The translations under genes and the position numbers were made by a program. From the NCBI GenBank assembly GCA_047495785.1, contig JBLDXI010000010.1, positions 2,356,001 through 2,420,000 on the forward strand: DNA of 64,000 nt, given 5' to 3'. The first letter of the stretch is position 1. Each line of letters begins with the position of its first letter. Shown piece by piece: positions 43,719 through 52,622 of this stretch. The notes beneath the pieces were generated by a model, which saw nothing but the letters and a program-made list of their open reading frames with translations, searched no databases and was not told the DNA's origin. Source of the stretch: Lepidodermella squamata. Taxonomy: Eukaryota; Gastrotricha.

Positions 43719-46578
43719 GCACTCACAGCGAAGCTGAGCCTAATTATTTCATATCTGTCATCTTGTTATCGATGTAAAAATATGGAACTGATCCGCAAAT
43801 TTATTATTACTCGTGTCCGTCTTTATTCGCTTGTTCTAATAGCTCGAAAAATGATGATTTTTCAAAGCATGTGCCCAATTTTAGACAAGATCAAGAATTC
43901 TTTGTGTCAACAACATTTTCATTAATCTCACCGCCGATAACACGCACCAGCCAACAGCTAACTCAAATTTTTGATGATAATATTTTGAAGACTGCTTTTG
44001 ACCTCCTTTACTGGGACATGCTTGCGTTGTACCGAGAGTTTCTATTTATTTTCAGTCGCGTTCTATTCATATGCTCGTTGTTGATGTAAAGAGTTGGCAT
44101 CCCGGTATATCTATTGTTCGCTAAGTAGTGTCTGATTGCCACGGTTGTTGCGTTGTGAAATTGCATTCCTAATCGGAATTTTCTTAATCAAAGCTGCGCT
44201 AAATTGCACTCTGACGAGGTTTTTATATTTATGAAAAAATGTCATCGATTTTACCTTATTTTATCGCTAGAATTGTTGTGCTCTGCATGTACACTTCCTA
44301 TAATAGACCCGATTTTACTCTCAGGGTTCGTTTCTCATTGTTGTGGCTTCATACGAAAATATTTATTAGTTATCAATTTATCTTGAAAGGAACATTCATC
44401 AGTAGCTTGCTATATAGTTGAATATGACTCGAGTTTCAATGAAAAATCAGATCATGCTACAAAAATGATTTTATGCGATTTTTTGCTTTGTTTCCATCTT
44501 ATGAAGTGTTAACTGTACGTATAACTATGACTGCAAAACGATGCAAAAGAAAATAAAAATATGTCTTTTTTTATGGAGAACAGGTGAGAAGTAGTGATAC
44601 CTTGGGTGAAAAAACTGCTCTAGGTCGTCACGGCGTTGACAGCTCGTGGCGTTAACACGAATGCGATTATTTCGGTTTAGAGCAGTGAAAACGAGCATAA
44701 TATGCGCTATACACGTGCCGCTGCACTGAGGACCGACTACCTGCGTTCCAAATCCAAATTACTTGTGCAAATACTTGAAACAATGACGCATAGTATGCCA
44801 TGTTCCAGGTAGCAGACTATGAAAACAATGGACCGCGCTGTCCCACAAAAGACGTTTTGTCCCTGAAAACAGGCCATCTCATCAGAATACTACGATTATT
44901 GGACCGTGCTTCTGTCTTGTTGAAAGGTCTTATTCTTTCTAATCAAAGGGCAAAAAATAACAAATCGAACCGGCGTCATCGATTAAAAAAAACAATAGAT
45001 ATGAATAAGCGGAAAAAGCGTGAATAATATTATGACTAATACTAACTGGTATTATTCACAAGTGAATCACGTGTGAGGTTGATAGATTGATGGAAGCGAT
45101 GTTACACACACATGATTTATCCAAGGTCGATATTGGTTCAGTTGAATCAAACTTGAAACCTGGTCGGTACCTAAGAAAATCCCTTCAATATGGGGAATGT
45201 ACAATAGGTTAGTAACGATTTCAAATTTCGCTTAAAAAATGTGTCCCTTAGTGTAAAAATATGTTTCAATTTTTGTTTAGCCTTTCTCAGGCTTTTTGAT
45301 TCAAGTACCGCTAAACAAGACTAGAGCGGTGATTTACGTGGAGAGAGATAATTTTCCCCATTGGTTTCATTGCATTTTAAAACTTCGTATTTCAACCAAA
45401 AATTTACGTTTGAACAGTTTCATTATTATTGTTAGTTATAAAATAAGAACGAATCTGAATAATTTCAGGGCAACACAATCCCTTCGAACGATGTCGATGA
45501 AAAATAGCGAAAATTGTCTATACTGAAGATGGCGCTATTTCAAGATAAGCACCACGCATCAGGCTGAAGCCGATCTTTGCGCAGGTGTTCAAGCTTTCGG
45601 CTAAAATACTACATACTAAATTATTCTTGTATTTTGCTGTTTTGACCAGAGTAAAATGAACACAAGCGTAAATTCGAAAACACTGGCGCCGATCTCAGGT
45701 TTATAAACCTGTGCTAGCCGTCAACGCATTATTTCTAGCAAATGTCTTTTCGACGAGATAAACAATAAGTTTGCAGTGAATTTATCACTTAAGAAAATCC
45801 TACCTCTTGTTGACCCATCGAATATTATTAGTAACAGTGCATCATTGAACGCGGGTGCAAGTCTCAAACTTTCCCGATGAAATCGCGAGTTAGCTGTAAT
45901 ATTGGTTTATAAGTTCTCCATTCCAAAATATTAGTAGTTATGTTATATTAGGTAAGTACGCTATCGTTATGCCTATGCAAATTTCTTGGCTGCCAAAATT
46001 AATGTCAATCCTTTATCATGCTTTGCTTTTTGCGCTATCGCAAATATGCGAGGCGTTGGTGCTGCGAACTCGAGCCGATCCCTTATTCGGGCTGTTTTTT
46101 ACGTCTGCAAATCTTCAAAGTCGAGGTCAACAAAACAAGAGATGCCTTCTTATCTGCCCGATTTGCCATTTTTAAGGAATCCACAAAAATATTTCTTCTT
46201 CTACAGCTTTTCTCCTACTACAGCTCTACCCTGACCGAAATCGTGTGGCATCATGACATTTCTTGAATCGTCGATAACGGGAGTATGTATGGGAATATGA
46301 TCACTTTCGTGGAATCTTATGTACTAGATCCAAATTTGATAAAAGATTCAATTACTCCTGATCGACCAATTTAGCTATTTTCTTAACATTAATGGGAAGT
46401 AGTAAGGCAGCTAATCCCTTGAGATGTTTGGCTAGACGCATTGGGACAGGATATGCAAGCGTCCAGAGGCATTGATCTTTAGCTCCTTTTTACCGTTTTA
46501 CCTACTTCCCTTCTTCATCAGGATATTCAAATCTATTTATGACAAGGCTTGCTTAGACTTGCTTAAGAGAACTAACGA
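43719..46578. other. 2.9-kb gap between the DES1 copies
   Basis: AT-rich, with scattered ORFs under 85 codons, several overlapping in different frames. AATAAA at about 44553 could end a long DES1 3'UTR. No repeat copy, RNA gene or transposase seen. Confidence 0.4.
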
Positions 46579-47733
46579 ATGGGGAACCATTTCACGCGAA
46601 CAGACTTCGAATGGGTATACTCAGACCAACCGCATGTCGAGAGACGTACGTTGATTCTGAAGAAGCACCCAGAAGTGAGACGGCTCATGGGCCATGATCA
46701 CCTGACAACCATCATTGTATCAATCGAAGTCATCGTACAATTCATCGCCGCTTACATTCTCCGCAACGCTCCGTGGTCATCGGTTTTTACGGCAGCGTTA
46801 TGCTTCGGAGGGACTATCAACCATTCGCTGACCATTTCGTACCACGAGATTGCGCATAACTTAGCCGCTGGACAGGCCAAGCCGTGGCTGAATCGCATCA
46901 TCGGCATATGGGCAAACCTGGCAATCGGTGTACCAGCTTCGGTTTCGTTTAAAAAGTACCACGCCGACCACCACCGATTCCTCGGCGACTACCACATGGA
47001 TCCTGACCTGCCGCATCCAATCGAAGCCAGACAACCATTGGCAAAACCGTTTGGTTGGTCTCGCAAAGCATCGTCTATTCGTTGCGACCGTTTCTCCGCG
47101 TCTGGAAGCAAGTACTTTTCTGGGAATACATTAACATCTTTGTGCAGCTTGCGTTCGATGCCCTGTGGATCTACTACTTCGGTTTCCGCTCGTTTGCCTA
47201 CTTCGTTCTTAGCACAGTTCTCGGCATGGGCATCAATCCTATCACAGGTTTGTGACGTTCTACCATGATCGACCTTCGATGAACTTAGATTGACAGGCCA
47301 CTTCATCTCGGAGCATTACATGTATTCGAAAGGTCAGGAGACGTATTGCTACCTAGGCCCTTTGAACGCTCTGACGTTCAACGTTGGCTACCATATTGAA
47401 CACCACGACTTTCCGAACATTCCATGGACGAAACTGCCAGAGTTGCGTCGTATTGCACCGGAGTTTTACGAACCTTTAGTTGAACACCGATCTTGTAAGT
47501 TGCTGAGATTGGCCATATTGCTTGGTTTATTTTGGCTTGTTTGTCACACAGGGGTTAAAGTTGTTTTCGACTTCATCGTTCAGCAGCATTTGGGTCCATT
47601 CAGCCGAATCAAACGGGAGCAGACCAAGCCGGAATGGCGAGGCCTTAAATCGGACCATTCAAAATGTTGCCGTGATGCCTTGATTGCCAACTGCTGCGAT
47701 TGCGGTTCGGAACTAACAGACACCACTCGATAA
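46579..47733 (+). pseudogene. DEGS1: second DES1 copy with a frameshift
   Basis: Tandem paralogue with the same three-exon structure: about 46579-47247, 47297-47494 and 47552-47733, introns 49 and 57 bp. The first 150 residues are intact, including HEIAH and HADHH boxes. At 47029-47036 eight bases stand where copy 1 has eighteen (the WFFRNG segment), a net loss of 10 that breaks the frame. From 47037 the protein continues cleanly in another frame (GKTVWLVSQSIVYSLRPFL), through NVGYHIEHHDF, to the same Cys-rich tail. There is no other lesion. It may be a very recent pseudogene, a sequence error, or a truncated product. Confidence 0.8.
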
Positions 47734-48020
47734 CCCAAATTCTGCATAAAATGTGCCCTTTTGTTGTGGTTCTTTATTACCATATTAGTGTATATCGAAA
47801 ATGGGAAGTGGCCTGAGATTGCGGCATTTCTTCATAAGAATCGATGATAACGAGCCAAAATCAAAATGGAGAACTGAAAGCATGAAATTTGTCGAATAAA
47901 ATAAACTCCAAAGAAGTGAGCATTTTGGATGAGACATTTCCCTCAATGACAATAATTAATTAATTAAAAATTAACAGATTCTTCCTTAAAAATAATAATG
48001 ATTAAGGTAAATTTCGACGA
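47734..48020. other. 3' flank of DES1 copy 2
   Basis: AT-rich, with AATAAA near 47896. No gene recognised. Confidence 0.4.
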
Positions 48021-48066
48021 GCTGCCACTAATTCTAACTAAGTCAACTGGTGCCACTCAATAAAAC
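48021..48066. repeat. short direct repeat overwriting a tRNA-Gln end
   Basis: Matches 48525-48566: the 3' end of tRNA-Leu (GCTGCCACTAATT) plus its flank (AGTCAACTGGTGCCACTCAA, TAAAAC). Its right edge falls inside the acceptor stem of the tRNA-Gln gene. Confidence 0.8.
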
Positions 48067-48134
48067 CTGCCGAGAATCGAACTCGGGTCGCTGGATTCAA
48101 AGTCCAGAGTGCTAAACCACTACACCACAGAACC
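48062..48134 (-). tRNA. tRNA-Gln (TTG), acceptor stem damaged
   Basis: Anticodon loop CTTTGAA and T-arm CCGAGTTCGATTCTCGG are good. The acceptor is GGTTCTG against CAGGTTT, with one U-U mismatch and three G-U pairs. The 3' strand coincides with the edge of a short duplication, so it may be a pseudogene. Confidence 0.75.
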
Positions 48135-48308
48135 GTGACGAAATAGTGACAGCTTCACTGCATTATTTTTCAGCTGAAACGCAGTATTGCCAAACTTCGC
48201 GATAGTCTTGTGACGAAAGCTCAGCGTGTCTAATAGTCGACTTATCGCGGGCAACGATTATGGTGCAGTCTCAGCTTAATGGCAACCTAGCGAAGTCGAT
48301 GTCACAAA

Positions 48309-48380
48309 TCCCTGATGGTCTAGTGGTTAGGATTCCGCGTTCTCACCGCGGCGGCCCGGGTTCGATTCCCGGTCAGGGAA
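48309..48380 (+). tRNA. tRNA-Glu (CTC)
   Basis: 72 nt, acceptor TCCCTGA/TCAGGGA, anticodon loop TTCTCAC, T-arm CCCGGGTTCGATTCCCGG. Confidence 0.95.
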
Positions 48381-48449
48381 CACAACTTTTGCATCGTTGC
48401 ATTAAGCGTTAGCTGACCATGTTTTTAATAAGCGTCTAAGCATGTACAA

Positions 48450-48531
48450 GGTAGCGTGGCCGAGCGGTCTAAGGCGCTGGTTTAAGGCACCAGTCTCTTC
48501 GGGGGCGTGGGTTCGAATCCCACCGCTGCCA
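48450..48531 (+). tRNA. tRNA-Leu (AAG)
   Basis: 82 nt class II, acceptor GGTAGCG/CGCTGCC, anticodon loop TTAAGGC, variable arm TCTCTTCGGGGG. Confidence 0.95.
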
Positions 48532-48617
48532 CTAATTTTTAGTCAACTGGTGCCACTCAATAAAACTATTGCGTTTCAGTTCGTGCATTTTCTTCCGCCC
48601 CAGATACATAAAAATCG

Positions 48618-48634
48618 CGCTCCTGGGTGGGCTC

Positions 48635-48674
<40 letters not shown>

Positions 48675-48691
48675 AATTGCGCCACAGAAGC
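48618..48691 (-). tRNA. tRNA-Asn (GTT)
   Basis: 74 nt, acceptor GCTTCTG/CAGGAGC, anticodon loop CTGTTAA. Confidence 0.95.
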
Positions 48692-48788
48692 TGTCACGAT
48701 GAACAGCTCTAGTGCGGTGAAAATGCCTGGTACGAGTACGGATAAGCTGAAACCACAAGAGAACAACTGTTATATCGAAATGCACAGC

Positions 48789-48861
48789 GGGGTTGTGGCG
48801 CAATGGACAACGCGTCTGACTACGGATCAGAAGATTCCAGGTTCGACTCCTGGCAGCCTCG
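48789..48861 (+). tRNA. tRNA-Arg (ACG)
   Basis: 73 nt, acceptor GGGGTTG/CAGCCTC, anticodon loop CTACGGA, T-arm CCAGGTTCGACTCCTGG. Confidence 0.95.
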
Positions 48862-48941
48862 AATTTTTTTAGAGAAAGCATTATTGGATCTACACAGGCT
48901 TTGCTACTTCTCATATTTTCGGAGTAGACGACACTGTCTCA

Positions 48942-49014
48942 GCCCGGTTAGCTCAGTCGGTAGAGCATGGGACTCTTAATCCCAGGGTCGTGGGTTCGAG
49001 CCCCACATCGGGCG
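48942..49014 (+). tRNA. tRNA-Lys (CTT)
   Basis: 73 nt, acceptor GCCCGGT/ATCGGGC, anticodon loop CTCTTAA. Confidence 0.95.
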
Positions 49015-49075
49015 ATTTCGCTTTTTGCTTCTTAGATCCTCCAATAGATTGCGTTTTCGAAGAGCGAAAAAGGTT

Positions 49076-49147
49076 CTCCTTGGCAGGGAATCGAACCCTG
49101 GTCTCCCGCGTGACAGGCGGGGATACTAACCACTATACTACCAAGGA
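49076..49147 (-). tRNA. tRNA-Asp (GTC)
   Basis: 72 nt, same body as 23323 and 51666 but with unrelated flanks, so it is a separate, older copy within the cluster. Confidence 0.95.
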
Positions 49148-49229
49148 CGTTACATTCATTGCAGCTGACACGTAGTACTTTGGTGGTTTGAAAGCCGTTC
49201 AAAATAGATAGCTCAAAAATTGTGTGCGT

Positions 49230-49300
49230 TGCATCGGCCGGGAATCGAACCCGGGCCTCCCGCGTGGCAGGCGAGAATTCTACCACTGAACCACCGATGC
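49230..49300 (-). tRNA. tRNA-Gly (GCC)
   Basis: 71 nt, acceptor GCATCGG/CCGATGC, anticodon loop CTGCCAC. Confidence 0.95.
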
Positions 49301-49377
49301 CGCTGAATTCATAGCCGCTGAATCTATACGCAGGCCTGTGCTCGCAAGGCGTATGTCGCTAATCAACCAAAAAGATC

Positions 49378-49449
49378 GGGCCCGTCCGGGATTTGAACCC
49401 GAGACCTCTCGCACCCAAAGCGAGAATCATACCCCTAGACCAACGGGCC
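49378..49449 (-). tRNA. tRNA-Pro (TGG)
   Basis: 72 nt, acceptor GGCCCGT/ACGGGCC, anticodon loop TTTGGGT. Confidence 0.95.
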
Positions 49450-49661
49450 TTGACGTTAGTTTTGTTGACAGGGTTCGCCATAATTCTTAATTTGAATTTC
49501 GTAGCGTCATTCATGCCTTGTGCGCTGGAGTTCAGGCCGTTCGGGTAGAAGCTAGCCATGCGCAGTGCCAAAGAACTTTGCAACGCCAGTGTGTACACAA
49601 CTCGGACTTGGGCGTGTGCCTTCAAAGTTGTAGCTCGCCCCTGGAAGTTCACATTGCACAC

Positions 49662-49734
49662 GCCGAGATAGCTCAGTTGGGAGAGCGTTAGACTGAAGAT
49701 CTAAAGGTCCCTGGTTCGATCCCGGGTCTCGGCG
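49662..49734 (+). tRNA. tRNA-Phe (GAA)
   Basis: 73 nt, acceptor GCCGAGA/TCTCGGC, anticodon loop CTGAAGA. Confidence 0.95.
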
Positions 49735-49820
49735 AGCTTGTTTTTTTCATAAAAGCGATATTTCAAAACTGCAAACAACCAGCCCTCAAGCGCAAGAAAT
49801 TCCATAAGAATTTTAGCTGA

Positions 49821-49892
49821 GGCCCGTTGGTCTAGGGGTATGATTCTCGCTTCGGGTGCGAGAGGTCTCGGGTTCAATTCCCGAACGGGCCC
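49821..49892 (+). tRNA. tRNA-Pro (CGG)
   Basis: 72 nt, close paralogue of the TGG isoacceptor at 49378 on the other strand. Anticodon loop TTCGGGT. Confidence 0.95.
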
Positions 49893-49983
49893 ATAATTTT
49901 TTGAATTCAAGACATCCAACATGCACAGCTTTTGTCAAAATATTCCTGTTACGTTGATGCCACAGCACATACGAATAAGAAGC

Positions 49984-50055
49984 TCCCTGATGGTCTAGTG
50001 GTTAGGATTCCGCGCTTTCACCGCGGCGGCCCGGGTTCGATTCCCGGTCAGGGAA
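49984..50055 (+). tRNA. tRNA-Glu (TTC)
   Basis: 72 nt, same body as the CTC gene at 48309 with anticodon loop CTTTCAC. Its last ten bases reappear at 21722 as the left breakpoint of the duplicated block. Confidence 0.95.
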
Positions 50056-50130
50056 CATTTTTGAGCTTTGCAATGTCAATTGCAGGTTTTGGTACGCAAA
50101 AAGAGAGCTTGCCGCCGAAAAAGTCAAGCA

Positions 50131-50202
50131 AGGCTCAGGGGGGGATCGAACCCTCGATCTTCTGCTTACTAGGCAGACGCTCTACCACTAAGCTACTGAG
50201 CC
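50131..50202 (-). tRNA. tRNA-Thr (AGT)
   Basis: 72 nt, same as 21807-21878. Anticodon loop CTAGTAA. Confidence 0.93.
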
Positions 50203-50280
50203 GAGGCTGGGTACTTCTGCAGCAGTGGCATTATTCGCGTAGAGAAGTCTAGTCAGTTTGTGAAATTTTGCGAGAAAAAT

Positions 50281-50353
50281 TGGAGGATACGGGCGTCGAT
50301 CCCGTTACCTCTCGCATGCTAAGCGAGCGCTCTACCATTTGAGCTAATCCCCC
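50281..50353 (-). tRNA. tRNA-Ala (AGC)
   Basis: 73 nt, as 21957 but with one D-loop change (CAAATGG for CACATGG). Anticodon loop TTAGCAT. Confidence 0.93.
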
Positions 50354-50422
50354 GTGGTAGTAACCAGACGATTTATTGCTATGATTTCGTATAGCAGCGG
50401 GTAATTGCCTTGAAAAAGCTTG

Positions 50423-50495
50423 CGCCCTCCGGGGGACTCGAACCCCCGACCCTGTGATTAAAAGTCACATGCTCTACCGACTGAGCTAGGAAGGC
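50423..50495 (-). tRNA. tRNA-Lys (TTT)
   Basis: 73 nt, same as 22105. Anticodon loop CTTTTAA. Confidence 0.95.
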
Positions 50496-50591
50496 CCATG
50501 TTGATGGCGGCCGTTTATAGAGCTGGAGAAGATTTCGATGCTGCTGATTTCCAAGCGGCAATAAGCCGCCCTCAACGGGTGCAAAATTTGT

Positions 50592-50664
50592 CGACGCTGA
50601 TGGGACTCGAACCCACAATCTTCGGATCCGAAGTCCGACGCGATAGTCATTTCGCCACAGCGCC
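50592..50664 (-). tRNA. tRNA-Arg (TCG)
   Basis: 73 nt, acceptor GGCGCTG/CAGCGTC, better paired than in the two derived copies. Anticodon loop CTTCGGA. Confidence 0.94.
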
Positions 50665-50747
50665 CGTTCAGAAGTTTAGCAGCTGAGAATCAACTATGTA
50701 GTGATTTGTTGGAGTGTTTGTGAGCCCAACACGACTGCAAAATAACT

Positions 50748-50831
50748 CGTCGCCAGTAGGATTTTTGAACCTACGCGCGGAGACCGCATCTGATTTCTAG
50801 TCAGACCCCTTAACCACTCGGGCATAGCGAC
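50748..50831 (-). pseudogene. tRNA-Ser (AGA) with expanded T-loop
   Basis: As 22431-22512 but with two extra bases in the T-loop (GTTCAAAAATC instead of GTTCAAATC). This disturbs the B box and tertiary fold. Probably inactive or poorly transcribed. Confidence 0.75.
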
Positions 50832-50983
50832 TTCCTGCCGGCTTCTTTCCGCATTCCGTCAATCCAGCTTCACTCGAGACTCGCCGCAGCCGCGTTCGAG
50901 ATCGAGATCGAATTCAGCCAGTAGTAGCTTTCGATTCACATGCCGGGCACGCTTAAGCACGTTGCACTCATCCCACTCCGTCA

Positions 50984-51091
50984 GTCAGGATGGCCGAGCG
51001 GTCCAAGGCGCTGCGTTCAGGTCGCAGTCAGTTTCTACTGGCGTGGGTTCGAATCCTTATGTCGAATGTCGAATGTCGAATCCTTCTGACA
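50984..51091 (+). pseudogene. tRNA-Leu (CAG) disrupted by an insertion
   Basis: As 22665-22748 up to GGGTTCGAATCC. The 3' strand of the T-stem is then replaced by a run built from three TGTCGAA units before the acceptor end TTCTGACA. The cloverleaf cannot close normally. Confidence 0.85.
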
Positions 51092-51167
51092 TTAACGTTT
51101 TTAAAGTCTAAGAGGTGGCATGCATAGAGGTGACAATACGCCGCGAATTAATAGCACTGTCACGAGC

Positions 51168-51240
51168 GGTTCGGTGGTGTAGTGGTTATCACATCTGCCT
51201 AACACGCAGAAGGTCGCCGGTTCAATCCCGGCCCGAATCA
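51168..51240 (+). tRNA. tRNA-Val (AAC)
   Basis: 73 nt, same as 22825. Anticodon loop CTAACAC. Confidence 0.95.
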
Positions 51241-51344
51241 GCTGTAAGCTTTTTGGCTTGGCTTTTTACAAAAACCCGGCGTCGCTGTCAATAAATATAC
51301 AAAAAATTGAACCGCCTGCCACTGTCTCGAGTTCTGTGTGACTC

Positions 51345-51416
51345 TGCCGCGGCCTGGAGTCGAACCAGGGTCACCTCGGCCACAACGAGGAATACTAACC
51401 ACTATACTACCGTGGC
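51345..51416 (-). tRNA. tRNA-His (GTG)
   Basis: 72 nt. Acceptor GCCACGG against CCGCGGC has one A-C mismatch that the 23002 copy lacks. Anticodon loop TTGTGGC. Confidence 0.88.
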
Positions 51417-51522
51417 TGATTTCGCGGTTAGGCGATATTTCGATCAGCGGGCTCTTGTAACTTACACCAATAGTTGAATCAAAGCCAGCTCAATGATCGC
51501 CACGCAGCCTGTAATTGATATG

Positions 51523-51604
51523 GACGCGGTGGCCGAGTGGTTAAGGCGATGGACTGCTAATCCATTGGGCTCTGCCCGCGAGGGTTCGAATCCCTTCTGC
51601 GTCG
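51523..51604 (+). tRNA. tRNA-Ser (GCT)
   Basis: 82 nt class II, same as 23180. Anticodon loop CTGCTAA. Confidence 0.95.
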
Positions 51605-51665
51605 ATAATACTTTTGCAGGGAAATTTTAATACAGGCATTTTGATCTGCTACAGCAAAATGAATG

Positions 51666-51737
51666 CTCCTTGGCAGGGAATCGAACCCTGGTCTCCCGCG
51701 TGACAGGCGGGGATACTAACCACTATACTACCAAGGA
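51666..51737 (-). tRNA. tRNA-Asp (GTC)
   Basis: 72 nt, same as 23323. Anticodon loop CTGTCAC. Confidence 0.95.
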
Positions 51738-51835
51738 CTTGCATGCGTGTCATAGTCATGGTCAGACGATGTTTACGGTCATTGTAGTAGTTTGAATAGC
51801 TAGCTTACTTCTTGCTACAGCAACCAAAAACTGAG

Positions 51836-51917
51836 CGTCGCCAGTAGGATTCGAACCTACGCGCGGAAACCGCATCTGATTTCGAGTCAGACCCCTTAAC
51901 CACTCGGGCATAGCGAC
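51836..51917 (-). tRNA. tRNA-Ser (CGA)
   Basis: 82 nt class II, same acceptor GTCGCTA/TGGCGAC as the AGA gene, anticodon loop CTCGAAA. Intact here; only a 15-base stub remains at 23493. Confidence 0.95.
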
Positions 51918-52001
51918 TGTTGCATCACAGCGTGGACGAGAGCCCTCAGCAAAACATTTGTAATAATAATTACACAATTTTTCACTCAAAAAGCTGACAA
52001 C

Positions 52002-52087
52002 TCCCGCGAGGCGGACTTGAACCACCGACCTAAGGATAACTGCGTTGCATCTACAGTCCTCCGCTCTACCAGCTGAGCTATCGCGGG
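52002..52087 (-). tRNA. tRNA-Tyr (GTA) with 13-nt intron
   Basis: 86 nt, acceptor CCCGCGA/TCGCGGG. The anticodon loop CTGTAG is interrupted after the position 3' of the anticodon by ATGCAACGCAGTT, the usual place for the tRNA-Tyr intron. Confidence 0.95.
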
Positions 52088-52622
52088 TTTGGTGGCGATG
52101 TTATTGCACAATAGCTTTTCATCCTATTGAGAGATCTATTCACGGCGAGAACGCCAAAAAATGAGTGGCCACTGGGAGGATCTGTTCAGATTTTCTGTCA
52201 GTTCTGTATAAAATAATCTGGACGCCGTGTAAATCGGACCGTTTTGCCTGGCGCGAGCCGTGTCCGATTTAGACAACTTTCACTGTTTATAGGGTGGACT
52301 AATGTTAATCTGATTATACCAGGGATCATGCTCATGACATCATGACATGGGCGACATCATTTGGGACTTGATTTCGAATCCGAAGACATACAACTCGCGT
52401 TGAATTCCTATTTTACGGCCATATTACCAGGTCAAATTGTTTACAGACTGTGATTAAGAACTGTGATTAGACAATGCAAAGACTTGAAACTCAACAAGAC
52501 GTTTTATTCGTTTTTTAACTAGCCATAAAATACAAATTTCTGTTGGAATTGCTGAATACATTTGGACTCGGTTGCCGGTAGGTAGGTGAGCACTCGTCTG
52601 ATTATCGAACCGTTGTCGAGGA
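52088..52622. other. intergenic, right flank of the tRNA cluster
   Basis: 535 bp. A minus-strand AATAAA (52503-52508) probably ends MRPS5. Nothing else recognised. Confidence 0.5.

Noticed and set aside
43871-46266. Several 60-82 codon ORFs between the DES1 copies
   Set aside because: Overlapping frames, low complexity, no start context or motif.
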